The notes beneath the pieces were generated by a model. That model saw only the letters and a list, made by a program, of their open reading frames with translations, was not told where the DNA came from and made no database searches. Below are positions 34,504-42,422 of a stretch of 53,630 nucleotides of DNA, piece after piece. The stretch is taken from assembly GCF_014164775.1 (NCBI RefSeq), contig NZ_JACJGB010000013.1, forward strand, positions 1 to 53,630, in the 5' to 3' direction. The position numbers and the translations under genes are program-made. This DNA is from Tessaracoccus sp. MC1679 (lineage in GTDB: Bacteria > Actinomycetota > Actinomycetes > Propionibacteriales > Propionibacteriaceae). How positions within the stretch are numbered: position 1 is the stretch's first letter; every line of letters begins with the position of its first letter.

Positions 34504-36180
34504 CTACCGCACGCGCAGGGCCCAGGGGAGGCTGAGTGCCCCGTGACCGTGCAGACCGGCCTGCGCGGCCAGCCCGGCGAGGATGCCCTCCGCGTCAGGA
34601 AGACCCATACCGCCGGCCGCGGCCTCGCTGGAGGTGGCCGGCTTGATCAGCGCGAGCACCCCGGACTCCCCCAGGTGCGTGAGCTTGATCCCGTCGCGAT
34701 CGAGGCCCGCCAACGCGCAGGCCCGCTCCACCGCGAGCGCCCTACCGCCGATGTGGTCCACCAGGCCCCGCTCCTTGGCGTCTGCCCCGGTCCAGACCCG
34801 CCCGCGGGCGAGCGACTCGAGCTGGGCATACTCCATGCCCCGGTCCTGCGCCGCGAAGGTGGTGAAGTCCAGGTAGACGCGGTCGAGCCAGGCGTTGAGG
34901 CGCTCCCAGTCCGCGTCGGAGAAGCGGGAGGCGCCTGAGAGGAAGCCGGCGCTTTCGCCGATCGGGAGCGCCTCCCGGATCAATCCGAGCTTGTCGTAAA
35001 GGCCTTGAGTCACCATCTTGCCGCCCAGGACGCCGATGGAGCCGGTCAGTGTTGAGGCGTGCGCGACGATCTCGTCGGCGGGCATCGACACGTAGTACCC
35101 CCCGGAGGCGGCGAAGTGGCCCATCTGGGCCACCACCGGCTTGCCCGCCTCACGGAGCCGGAGGACTGACCGCCGGATGAAGTCAGACGCCACCGCCGAA
35201 CCGCCGGGCGATTCGACGTCGAAGATCACCGCCTTGACGTCATCGTCGCGCAGGGCGGCACGGAGGTGCTCGTCGATCACGTCCGCCCCGGCCTGCTCGC
35301 CGCCCAGGGGGCTGCGCTGGCCGCGGCCGGTCACGATGGCGCCGCGGAGGGTGACCACCGCCACCTTGGGCTGGCCCATCCGGAGCTTCCGCTTGAGCGC
35401 CGCCTTCGAGGTGTAGCGGTGGGCGAACAGGAGGTGCTCCGGCTCCGCTCCCCAGGCGCCCAGCGTCGCTGCGTAGGCCTCGTCCCGGTAGCCGATCCGA
35501 TCGATGAGGCCGAGCTCGAGGGCCCGTTCCGGCGTCACTGGGGCTCCGTTGACGCCCTCCCAGACCTGTTCAGCGCTCAGCCCGCGACGGCGGGCCACCG
35601 CGGCGACGATCTCGTCGACCAGCGACTGCCCGAGCCGCTGCACCATCTCGCGGTTGGCCTCGGTGACGTGGTCTGCCGCGTAGCTGTCCGCGGCGGTCTT
35701 GTACTCGTGGCGCTGCCCGAACTGCGGCTCCACGCCCACTTTCTCCAACAACCCGCGCATGAGCGTGATGGTGAGCTCCACGCCGTGGATGCTGAGCATG
35801 CCGGTGGGCTGCACCCAGATCTCGTCGGCGGCGACGGCGAGCCGGTAGGCGGCGAGGCCGCCGCTGAGTTCGCCGAAGGACTCGGCCCAGGCCACCGTCG
35901 GCTTCTTCTCGCCGAAGGCCTCCACCAGGCCCGCGATCTCCTCGACGTGGGCGAGGAGGGTCTGGGAGGGGACCGCATGGACGATGAGGCCCACGACCCG
36001 GGGGTCCTCAGCAGCGTCCGCGAGGTGTTGGCGCAGCGCCCCGAGCGTGGCGCTGTTGATGAGTTGGATGGCCTGCATCGGGTTGGTGGGCCTGGTCACC
36101 AACACGCCGCGGGCCATGTCGAGTTCCAGCACGATCGTCTTGTCGCCGATGACCTTGCCCACAACGTCCTTGATGCCCAT
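34504..36180 (-). CDS. sppA: signal peptide peptidase SppA (67K type)
   Basis: 558 residues with two S49 protease modules, the E. coli-like 67K form. The general-base lysine lies in the N-terminal module (Lys161, HEYKTAADSY) and the nucleophile serine in the C-terminal one (Ser359, HFAASGGYY), the known split active site. Unlike E. coli SppA there is no N-terminal transmembrane helix (MGIKDVVGKVIGDK), so it looks cytoplasmic or peripheral. The start at 36180 has TATGCT seven bases upstream; a longer open frame runs through the terminator hairpin and is rejected. Confidence 0.92.
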   Translation of the reverse strand: MGIKDVVGKVIGDKTIVLELDMARGVLVTRPTNPMQAIQLINSATLGALRQHLADAAEDPRVVGLIVHAVPSQTLLAHVEEIAGLVEAFGEKKPTVAWAESFGELSGGLAAYRLAVAADEIWVQPTGMLSIHGVELTITLMRGLLEKVGVEPQFGQRHEYKTAADSYAADHVTEANREMVQRLGQSLVDEIVAAVARRRGLSAEQVWEGVNGAPVTPERALELGLIDRIGYRDEAYAATLGAWGAEPEHLLFAHRYTSKAALKRKLRMGQPKVAVVTLRGAIVTGRGQRSPLGGEQAGADVIDEHLRAALRDDDVKAVIFDVESPGGSAVASDFIRRSVLRLREAGKPVVAQMGHFAASGGYYVSMPADEIVAHASTLTGSIGVLGGKMVTQGLYDKLGLIREALPIGESAGFLSGASRFSDADWERLNAWLDRVYLDFTTFAAQDRGMEYAQLESLARGRVWTGADAKERGLVDHIGGRALAVERACALAGLDRDGIKLTHLGESGVLALIKPATSSEAAAGGMGLPDAEGILAGLAAQAGLHGHGALSLPWALRVR

Positions 36181-36193
36181 GCCGCCCAGCATA
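36181..36193 (-). promoter_or_regulatory. leaderless promoter of sppA
   Basis: TATGCT (36188-36193), 7 bases, ATG at 36180, directly after the transketolase terminator. Confidence 0.5.
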
Positions 36194-36197
36194 GACG

Positions 36198-36239
36198 CCG
36201 CCGGCGGCGCCCCCTCGGGTGAGGGAGCGCCGCCGGCGG
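36198..36239 (-). terminator. strong hairpin terminator after tkt
   Basis: A 19-base-pair stem with one mismatch (36198-36216 with 36221-36239) and a GGGT loop, 18 bases beyond the tkt stop. No U-run follows. The hairpin separates tkt from the sppA promoter. Confidence 0.8.
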
Positions 36240-36257
36240 GAGGTGCAGGTGTCCTCG

Positions 36258-38312
36258 TCAGAGGACCGACTTGGCGGTGGCTACCACGTTGGCGACGGTG
36301 AAGCCGAACTCCTCGAAGCACTTGCTGCCCGAGGCCGAGGCCCCGAAGTGCTCGATGCTGACCGAGGCGCCCTTGGCGCCCAGGTACTTCGACCACCCCA
36401 TGGCGATGCCGGCCTCGATGCTGACCCGCGCGGTGACGGCGGCGGGCAGGACGGACTCCTTGTACTCGGGCGTCTGCTCGTCGAACCATTCCTGGCAGGG
36501 CACGGACACCACGCGGGTGGCGATGCCTTCAGCCTGCAGCGCGTCCTGCGAGGCCAGCGCCAGTTCCACCTCGGAGCCGGAGGCCAGCAGGATGACGGCT
36601 GCCTCCCCGTCGGCTTCGCTCACCACGTAGGCGCCGTTGGCGACGCCCTCCGCGGAGGCGAACTTCTCGCCGCGCGGGATGGTGCGGAGGTCCTGGCGGG
36701 ACAGGATGATGCCGGCAGGGCGGTCGGCGCGGCGCAGCACCTCGCCCCACGCAACGGCGGTCTCGTTGGCGTCCGAGGGACGAACGACGTCGAGACCGGG
36801 GATGGCGCGCAGCGAGGCGAGGTGCTCGATGGGCTGGTGGGTGGGGCCGTCTTCGCCGACCCCGACCGAATCGTGGCTCCAGACGAAGATCGTCGGGACC
36901 TGCATGATGGCGGCGAGACGCACGGCCGGCCGCATGTAGTCCGCGAACACCAGGAAGGTGCCGCCGTAGGCGCGGGTGAGGCCCGAGAGGTTGATGCCGT
37001 TGAGGATGCCGCCCATGGCGTGCTCGCGGATGCCGAAGTGAAGCGTCCGGCCGTACTTGTGGCCGGGCCAGTCGTGCGTGGCGCGCTCCTCGGGCAGGAA
37101 GCTGGGCTCGCCCTTCATCGTCGTGTTGTTCGAGCCCGCGAGGTCGGCGGAGCCGCCCCACAGCTCGGGCAGCTGGGGCGCCAGGGCCGAGAGCACCTCG
37201 CCGGAGGCGGCGCGGGTGGATTTCTTGCCCTCCTCGAACACCGGAAGGCTCAGGTCCTCCGGCAGCTTGCGGGCAGCGGCGCGCTCCAGCAGCGCCACGC
37301 GCTCCGGGTTGGCCGCGGACCAGGCCGCGAACTTCTCGTCCCAGGCAGCGCGGGCCGCACGGCCCCGCTCGGCTGCGTTGGCGCGGGCGTAGTCCACGAT
37401 CGACTGGTCGACCGCGAACGGCTCCTGCTCGAACTTCAGCGCGTCCTTCAGGGCTGCGATCTCGTCGCCGCCGATCTTCGAGCCGTGCACGGCGTGCATG
37501 CCCTGCTTGTTGGGCAGCGGCCATCCGATGACGGTGGTCAGCTTGATGAAGCTCGGCTTGTCGGTGACGGCCTTGGCCGCCTCGATGGCCGCATACAGGG
37601 CGTCCATGTCCTCGACGTACTCGGTGCCGCCGTTGGTCCAGTCCACGCTCTGCACGTGCCAGCCGTACGCCTCGTAGCGGGCGTTGACGTCCTCGGTGAA
37701 CGAGATGTCGGTCTCACCCTCGATGGTGATCCGGTTGTCGTCGTAGATGAGGGTGAGGTTGCCCAGGTTCTGGGTGCCGGCCAGGGACGAAGCCTCGGAC
37801 GAGAGGCCCTCCTGGAGGCAGCCGTCGCCGGCGATGACGTAGATCTGGCGGTCGAACACGGACTCACCCTGGGGCGCCTCCGGATCGAAGAGACCTCGCT
37901 CGCGGCGGGCGGCCATGGCCATCCCGACGGCGTTGGAGATACCGGCGCCGAGGGGGCCGGTGGTGCACTCGACGAACTTGGTGTGGTGGTACTCCGGGTG
38001 GCCGGGGGTCTTGGAGCCCCAGGTGCGCAGGGACTTGAGGTCCTCGAGCTCGAGGCCGAGGCCGCCCAGGTACAGCTGCGTGTACTGCGTCAGCGACGCG
38101 TGCCCGGCGGACAGGACGAAACGGTCGCGGCCGAGCCACAGGTCGTCGGAGGGGTCCGTGTTCATGACCTTCTGGTAGAGCAGGTAGGCCACCGGTGCCA
38201 GCGAGATCGGGGTGCCGGGGTGTCCGTTGCCGACCTTCTCTACGGCGTCGGCTGCGAGGATGCGGGCGGTGTCGACGGCCCGTGTGTCCTGTTCGGTCCA
38301 CTCAAGAGTCAC
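36258..38312 (-). CDS. tkt: transketolase
   Basis: 684 residues, thiamine-diphosphate dependent, moving two-carbon units in the pentose phosphate pathway. GNGHPGTPISLAP, SAGHASLTQYT and the ThDP/Mg segment GDGCLQEGLSSEA with DDNRITIEG mark the N-terminal domain. FGIREHAMGGILNG and HDSVGVGEDGPTHQPIEH mark the central domain. The GTG at 38312 has AGGA about ten bases upstream, and a -10-like TAGTCT lies at 38375-38380, giving a leader of roughly 55-60 bases. It ends in a strong terminator. Confidence 0.96.
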   Translation of the reverse strand: MTLEWTEQDTRAVDTARILAADAVEKVGNGHPGTPISLAPVAYLLYQKVMNTDPSDDLWLGRDRFVLSAGHASLTQYTQLYLGGLGLELEDLKSLRTWGSKTPGHPEYHHTKFVECTTGPLGAGISNAVGMAMAARRERGLFDPEAPQGESVFDRQIYVIAGDGCLQEGLSSEASSLAGTQNLGNLTLIYDDNRITIEGETDISFTEDVNARYEAYGWHVQSVDWTNGGTEYVEDMDALYAAIEAAKAVTDKPSFIKLTTVIGWPLPNKQGMHAVHGSKIGGDEIAALKDALKFEQEPFAVDQSIVDYARANAAERGRAARAAWDEKFAAWSAANPERVALLERAAARKLPEDLSLPVFEEGKKSTRAASGEVLSALAPQLPELWGGSADLAGSNNTTMKGEPSFLPEERATHDWPGHKYGRTLHFGIREHAMGGILNGINLSGLTRAYGGTFLVFADYMRPAVRLAAIMQVPTIFVWSHDSVGVGEDGPTHQPIEHLASLRAIPGLDVVRPSDANETAVAWGEVLRRADRPAGIILSRQDLRTIPRGEKFASAEGVANGAYVVSEADGEAAVILLASGSEVELALASQDALQAEGIATRVVSVPCQEWFDEQTPEYKESVLPAAVTARVSIEAGIAMGWSKYLGAKGASVSIEHFGASASGSKCFEEFGFTVANVVATAKSVL

Positions 38313-38452
38313 GTTTTTCGGTTCCTAACTGATCTGCGACGACCGAGCAAGGCGCCGCGCGAATGTGCGTGACCAGACTATCCTGCGCGGTCGCGCGGGC
38401 TGCCAGGGTTCCCACCTGTTGCCGTGGCGCGCAGGAAAGGTTGGGCAGATGC

Positions 38453-38962
38453 TCAGCGCGGGCCCTCGCCGATGACCGGCGGCTCGGCGGACCAGGGGAA
38501 CACGATCCACTCGTCGGTGTGCTTCCACACGTGGTCCGGCTCGAGGAGTGTCCCGGACTTCGCGTACAGCACCGCGCTGCGCACGTCCGCCCCGAAGCCG
38601 CGCAGCAGCTTGATGACCAGGCCGAGCGTGCGGCCGGAGTCCGCCACGTCGTCGACCACAAGGATCCGCTTGCCCGCGATCGAGGCGGTGTCCAGCATGG
38701 GCGCCAGCAGGATGGGGTCAGGGAGTGTCTGGTCCACGTCGGTATAGAACTCCACGTTGATCACGTCGGTGAGCTTCACGCCGAGTGCGTAGGTGAGGCC
38801 GCCGGCCACCGGCATGCCCCCACGCGCCACGGCCACGATGATCGAGGGCTGGAACCCGGAGTCGGCCACCATGCCGGCGAGCTCACGCTGGGCGGCGCCG
38901 AAGCCCTCCCAGGTGAGGATCTCCTTGTGGGCGAGGTTGGTCGCGTCTGCGTGGTAGGCCAT
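38453..38962 (-). CDS. phosphoribosyltransferase-domain protein
   Basis: 169 residues of the type I phosphoribosyltransferase fold. The PRPP loop is RILVVDDVADSGRT (around 97-110), and VAVARGGMPVAGGL is the N-terminal phosphate-binding part. It resembles the xanthine/guanine or Gpt-like group found in actinobacteria, but the base specificity cannot be read. The start at 38962 is preferred to the ATG at 38992 because TAGCAT lies seven bases upstream. It stands alone between the acetyltransferase and tkt. Confidence 0.87.
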   Translation of the reverse strand: MAYHADATNLAHKEILTWEGFGAAQRELAGMVADSGFQPSIIVAVARGGMPVAGGLTYALGVKLTDVINVEFYTDVDQTLPDPILLAPMLDTASIAGKRILVVDDVADSGRTLGLVIKLLRGFGADVRSAVLYAKSGTLLEPDHVWKHTDEWIVFPWSAEPPVIGEGPR

Positions 38963-38975
38963 GGCGTCCATGCTA
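38963..38975 (-). promoter_or_regulatory. leaderless promoter of the phosphoribosyltransferase gene
   Basis: TAGCAT (38970-38975), 7 bases, ATG at 38962. Confidence 0.45.
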
Positions 38976-39003
38976 ACGGGGCCCCTGCGCATCCACGGGA
39001 GGC

Positions 39004-39510
39004 TCAGGGGTGCGCCTCGCCGAGCACCAAGGTGACGAAGACCACGTCCAGCCAGCGGTCGAACTTGCGGCCCACCTGCGGCAGTCGCCCCGACTCGGTG
39101 AACCCGAGCTTGCGGTGGAACGTGAGGGACTCCTCATTGGCGCCATCGACCACGCCCACCATGACGTGCACCCCCCGCCCACGGGCGTAGTCGATCAGGG
39201 CCAGCATCAGCATCCGGCCGGCCCCCGCGGCGCGACGGCCCGAACGGATGTAGACGCTGTGCTCGACCGTGTGGGCGTAGCCGGCCAGCGGGCGGAACTG
39301 CGCATAGCTGGCATACCCGAACACCTCGTCGCCGTCCTCCAGGACCAACACCGGATATCCGGAGGCGGTCAGGCGCTCCCACCAGGCGCGGCGGTCGTCG
39401 AGGCTGACGGGATCGAGTGCGTAGGAGGCGGTGGTCCCGACGCCGGCCTCGTTGTAGATGTCGGTGATGGCCGGCAGGTCTCGGGGCTGGGCGGGACGGA
39501 TCGTCGGCAT
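39004..39510 (-). CDS. GNAT acetyltransferase, phosphinothricin-acetyltransferase-like
   Basis: 168 residues of the GNAT fold. PTIRPAQPRDLPAITDIYNE opens the fold, the acetyl-CoA pyrophosphate loop is RRAAGAGRML, and ANEESLTFHRKLGF with GRKFDRWLDVVF is the pattern of the PAT/YncA group. Family members acetylate phosphinothricin, methionine sulfoximine or related amino acids; activity on any antibiotic cannot be told from sequence. The ATG at 39510 has TACGAT seven bases upstream; ATG 39519 lies inside that hexamer. It is divergent from the mutarotase-like gene. Confidence 0.88.
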   Translation of the reverse strand: MPTIRPAQPRDLPAITDIYNEAGVGTTASYALDPVSLDDRRAWWERLTASGYPVLVLEDGDEVFGYASYAQFRPLAGYAHTVEHSVYIRSGRRAAGAGRMLMLALIDYARGRGVHVMVGVVDGANEESLTFHRKLGFTESGRLPQVGRKFDRWLDVVFVTLVLGEAHP

Positions 39511-39523
39511 GAGCCACATCGTA
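39511..39523 (-). promoter_or_regulatory. leaderless promoter of the GNAT gene
   Basis: TACGAT (39518-39523), 7 bases, ATG at 39510. Confidence 0.5.
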
Positions 39524-39550
39524 TGGGCTCACGGGCGGGTCCCGCGAGGG

Positions 39551-39563
39551 TAGCGTGGCCGGC
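39551..39563 (+). promoter_or_regulatory. leaderless promoter of the mutarotase-like gene
   Basis: TAGCGT (39551-39556), 7 bases, ATG at 39564. It forms a divergent pair with the GNAT promoter within 53 bases. Confidence 0.5.
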
Positions 39564-40373
39564 ATGACCATCCACCAGGTGCACGGGGCGTGGGGACGCG
39601 GGAGCCTCACAACGGTGGGCGGCTGCGTGCTGTCGTGGGCACCGTCGGGCCGAGGCGAGGTGCTGTGGATGGCAGAGGAGGCGCAGCCACGGATCGGGTG
39701 GATGTGGCACGGCGGCATCCCTGTGTGCGCGCCGTGGTTCGGCACCGGCCGGGGCGAGTTCCCCGTGCCCTACCCGCATGGGCTCGTCGCCCGCGCGCCT
39801 TGGGTGCTGGATCTGCTGGAGCAGAGCGACGACGGCGCCCGCGCTGTCCTCACGGTGGAGCCCGCGGCGATCGAGCACCTGCCGGGCGCGGAGCTCTATC
39901 CTCCGGACCTCGGCTACCGGCTGGACGTCCACATGGACCGCCACAGGCTCACAGCCGCCCTGGAGGTCTCCAGCCCGACGCGCGACGTGGTGGTGGATGT
40001 GGCACTGCACCCGTACTTCGCCGTCGACGCCCGGCGCGCCTCGGTTGAAGGGCTGGAGGGGGTGCCGTTCCGGGACTTCGCGGCCGACGCCAGGCCCACC
40101 TCAGAACATGCGCCGATCGCGCTGGGGCGGCACGTGGATCGCGTGTATGCCGGCGCGCCGGCGGTGACGCTCAGTGACCCGGCGGGCAGCATGCGGCTCT
40201 CAGCCGACGGAGCGTCCAACGTGATCGTCTGGAACCCAGGCCCCGGCGGCTCGCAGGTCTCCGGCGACCAGTGGTCCGAGTTCGTCTGCGTTGAGTACGG
40301 CTGCGTGCAGGGAGACGCGGTGTCGATCCCGGCGGGCGGCCGTCACACCGTTGCCATGCACGTCGAGGTGTGA
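39564..40373 (+). CDS. aldose 1-epimerase / hexose-6-phosphate mutarotase-like
   Basis: 269 residues of the galactose-mutarotase beta-sandwich fold, closest in pattern to the YeaD/hexose-6-phosphate mutarotase group. GGIPVCAPWFG is the substrate-binding loop, LHPYFAVD holds the catalytic His, and SEFVCVEYGCV holds the catalytic Glu. The start at 39564 is leaderless; an upstream GTG (39555) lies within the -10. It probably interconverts anomers of a phosphorylated hexose, which fits the neighbouring transketolase and the glycogen genes. Confidence 0.87.
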   Translation: MTIHQVHGAWGRGSLTTVGGCVLSWAPSGRGEVLWMAEEAQPRIGWMWHGGIPVCAPWFGTGRGEFPVPYPHGLVARAPWVLDLLEQSDDGARAVLTVEPAAIEHLPGAELYPPDLGYRLDVHMDRHRLTAALEVSSPTRDVVVDVALHPYFAVDARRASVEGLEGVPFRDFAADARPTSEHAPIALGRHVDRVYAGAPAVTLSDPAGSMRLSADGASNVIVWNPGPGGSQVSGDQWSEFVCVEYGCVQGDAVSIPAGGRHTVAMHVEV

Positions 40374-40567
40374 GCTGTCGAGCGAAGATCTACTTTCCAG
40401 GCATGCCCGGCATGCTAGCTCGAACGGCTCGCTGGCTGTGAGGCGCAGGATCGCCTGACCCAGGCCACTTTCCGTTGCCTGAGGTCGAGGAGCGCAGACA
40501 CGAGCCTCGGAAACGCGAATTGACGATGTCACGTTCCTGGGGCTTCCGGGCCGCGCTCCGCGGCACC

Positions 40568-40804
40568 TCAGCAAGCGGGACGGCCCCTGGTCTCACCGGC
40601 GAAGGGACCAAGCGGTAGGTCTGGTACCGACTGCGACATCAGACCTGCCGAATAGTCGCCGCCGACTGCCATGGACGCACCTAACAACCAGGGCGTCGCG
40701 CCTTCGCGGAACATCCGAGCATCGGGGCACGCCTCCGCGGACAGGGCCACACGCCACCGCCAGGTGCCGAAGCCGAGGGCGCGGAACCGTGCCCACAGTG
40801 GCAC
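40568..40804 (-). pseudogene. possible gene fragment or small ORF
   Basis: A 78-codon frame from GTG 40804, preceded by AGGAGG about eleven bases upstream. Residues such as ARFRALGFGTWRWRVALSAE and ATPWLLGASMAVGGDY read like real protein, unlike shadow frames. No family is recognised. The open frame extends upstream through the hairpin segment but loses protein character there, so this may be the C-terminal remnant of a larger gene. Confidence is low. Confidence 0.35.
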
Positions 40805-40817
40805 CCACTGGTCTGCC

Positions 40818-40870
40818 TCCTGAGCGTGGGAGGCGGCACTGGCGTCCCGCCTCCGCGGACCCTGGGATCC
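40818..40870. repeat. hairpin-forming dispersed repeat, copy 2
   Basis: Contains GGAGGCGG-10 bases-CCGCCTCC, a perfect eight-base inverted repeat. About 80% of positions match 141-192, including CACTGGCG and CCCGCCTCCGCGGACC. Copy 1 keeps the right arm but not the perfect left arm. Confidence 0.55.
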
Positions 40871-41035
40871 AGTGCTTCTCCACGCCCGGCCTCGCACGCG
40901 AGCCGGCTGGTGGAGCCCTGCCCCAGCCGGGTAGTGTCCAGAGGCACACCAAAAAGCGGTGTCGACATCCCTCGATACGGCTCCCGTGTTTTGCCTCGAG
41001 CGGGCATCCCAACCTCTTCCAGCTTGGAGGCCCTC

Positions 41036-41690
41036 GTGAAACAGCCCGGCACCGTCGAGAAGATCTACGAGATCTTGTCCGGGACCTATCCCACCTACGC
41101 CGAGTCCGACGACGAGTGGATGACGAACGGGCTGTCCGACAACTCGTTCCGCAGCACCGTGTCGGTCGCTGTCGACCATGACCAGCTCGCCGCGCTGCAT
41201 CAAGGCCGCCGTCGCCCTTTACAAGAAGGTTGACTCGTTCGCCGGGCTGGCCGCGATGGACGACGACGACCTGCGCGAGACGATCCGCTCGGTCGCGCAC
41301 TACAACCGCAAGACCAAGACTTTGAAGGCGATGGCCCGACAGATCCTCGACGAACACGGCGGTGAGGTCCCCGCGACCCGCGAGGAGCTGATGGCGCTTC
41401 CCGGCATCGGCCGCAAGTGCACCGACATTCTGATGAACACCCTGCATGCCGCACCCACCATCGCCGTCGACACCCACGTCAAGCGCCTCGTGCAACGCCT
41501 CGGCCTCGTCGACGCCAGCTTGTCCGCGGAGCAGACCGTCGACCCACTCACCGAGGCCACCCCCGTGTGCTACCGCCAGCATGCCCACGAGTGGCTGATC
41601 CAGCACGGCATGAAGGTCTGCGTCGCGCGCACCCCCAGGTGCGGCGACTGCCCTCTCACCGCTCAGTGCGACTACTACAGCGCTAGCTGA
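41036..41690 (+). pseudogene. endonuclease III-like gene with a frameshift
   Basis: Bifunctional DNA glycosylase/AP lyase family, split across two frames. The first 45 or so residues (KQPGTVEKIYEILSGTYP) run from GTG 41036, with GGAGG five bases upstream. Near 41170 the reading moves to another frame, where STMTSSPRCIKAAVALYKKV continues the fold. The active-site parts are intact: the helix-hairpin-helix LPGIGRK with its Lys, VDTHVKRL with its Asp, and a 4Fe-4S loop with Cys spacing 6-2-5. Restoring CT in GTCGCTGTCG would give VALS and one frame. It is either a recent pseudogene or a base-calling error. Total about 218 residues. Confidence 0.82.
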
Positions 41691-41795
41691 GCAGGTGAAC
41701 GCCCGCAACAGGGACGCTGCTGAGGTGCTTGGCCGGGCCGAAGACATAAGCAGGAGAACAACTAGCTCATCTCGGCAGGATCGAACGCGCTGGCT

Positions 41796-41811
41796 GCGGC
41801 AGATCCGGATG
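41796..41811. repeat. 16-bp direct repeat, copy 1
   Basis: GCGGCAGATCCGGATG, identical at 43217-43232 and 53392-53407, with a two-mismatch relative at 49094-49109. It contains the palindrome ATCCGGAT. Copies 1 and 2 flank the toxin-antitoxin/integrase segment. Confidence 0.6.
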
Positions 41812-41814
41812 GCT

Positions 41815-42060
41815 TCAGGCGGTCTTGTCCTGGTTGAGTCGGTCGAGGATCCAGGAACGCACCAGGGTCGACGGTGGAAGGTGCTGGGCATCGGCGGCCT
41901 GCTGCACCCGGGCCTGCTCGTCTTCGCTGAGCCGGATCGAGTACACCTTCGTCCGGTTCGGGCGGGACGGTCGCGCACCCTCCGGGTAGTCGTTCTCGCG
42001 GGTTCTCTCAGAGTCATCTCGCAGCCGAGCCGCCAGCGCAGGATCAATTGTCTTTGCCAT
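41815..42060 (-). CDS. ribbon-helix-helix antitoxin (BrnA-like)
   Basis: 81 residues. The N-terminal half is charged and probably disordered until bound to the toxin. The C-terminal half is a ribbon-helix-helix: TKVYSIRLSEDEQARVQQAA forms the strand and first helix, PPSTLVRSWILDRL the second. The ATG overlaps the end of the toxin gene by 17 bases, so synthesis is coupled in the toxin-first order seen in brnTA systems. As in that class, the strand should contact DNA and repress the operon; a palindrome is present upstream of the toxin gene. Confidence 0.75.
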   Translation of the reverse strand: MAKTIDPALAARLRDDSERTRENDYPEGARPSRPNRTKVYSIRLSEDEQARVQQAADAQHLPPSTLVRSWILDRLNQDKTA

Positions 42061-42367
42061 GTCTCGTTCCCTCTCGATAGAACCTCAGATCGGCACCGGT
42101 TGCCGGCCACGCATTGATCCCGTGCAGATCTCCATCAGCGTCTCGGAACGCGATGACCACCAGCACTCTGCCGGCAACCGTGGAGTAGCCGATGAATCGA
42201 GAAGCACCCATCCGTGACTTCGGGTCCGGTTCGAACGCCGCGAGGTCGGGGTCATCCATCACCTCCTGCGCCCAGTTCGGTTCGACGCCACCCCCGCCGG
42301 GGTAACGGTCGCCGCGATTTCGGATGTACGCCGCGGACTCGTCGTCCCAGTTGAGTTCCTCTCCCAC
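42044..42367 (-). CDS. BrnT-like toxin
   Basis: 107 residues from GTG 42367. NWDDESAAYIRNRG at the N-terminus, WAQEVMDDPDLAAFEPD in the middle, and GRVLVVIAFRDADGDLHGINAWPAT with RFYRE at the end follow the layout of BrnT ribonucleases (W-x-x-x near the start, VFxDP, GRxLxVVxT, xISARxAt, RxxYE). An open frame extends upstream to 42421 but the conserved protein starts at GTG, where TACACT lies seven bases before it. The assignment is by pattern, not by strong identity. If real, it is an mRNA-cleaving toxin held in check by the antitoxin. Confidence 0.62.
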   Translation of the reverse strand: MGEELNWDDESAAYIRNRGDRYPGGGGVEPNWAQEVMDDPDLAAFEPDPKSRMGASRFIGYSTVAGRVLVVIAFRDADGDLHGINAWPATGADLRFYREGTRHGKDN

Positions 42368-42380
42368 GTCGCCCAGTGTA
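42368..42380 (-). promoter_or_regulatory. leaderless promoter of the toxin-antitoxin operon
   Basis: TACACT (42375-42380), 7 bases, GTG at 42367. Confidence 0.5.
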
Positions 42381-42401
42381 CCTTGCGTCGGACAATGTAG
42401 T

Positions 42402-42416
42402 ACGAACCGGGTTCGT
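42402..42416. promoter_or_regulatory. palindromic operator candidate of the toxin-antitoxin operon
   Basis: ACGAACC-G-GGTTCGT, a perfect seven-base inverted repeat around one base. It starts 22 bases upstream of the -10, over the -35 region, where an antitoxin or toxin-antitoxin complex could block RNA polymerase. Confidence 0.6.
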
Positions 42417-42422
42417 GGCATG

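Larger units (their letters stand above)
40374..41035. other. gene-poor junction into accessory region
   Basis: No complete recognised gene. It holds a GCATGC-CCG-GCATGC inverted repeat (40401-40415) just after the mutarotase gene, a possible small frame on the minus strand (40568-40804), and a hairpin-forming segment (40818-40870) similar to one at 141-192. A -10-like TAGTGT lies about 100 bases before the endonuclease gene. Composition becomes slightly less GC-biased from here, fitting the start of acquired DNA. Confidence 0.5.

Noticed and set aside
41140..41190. Programmed ribosomal frameshift in the endonuclease gene
   Set aside because: No slippery heptamer or downstream stem was seen, and the family has no known frameshifting. 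A two-base loss explains it.
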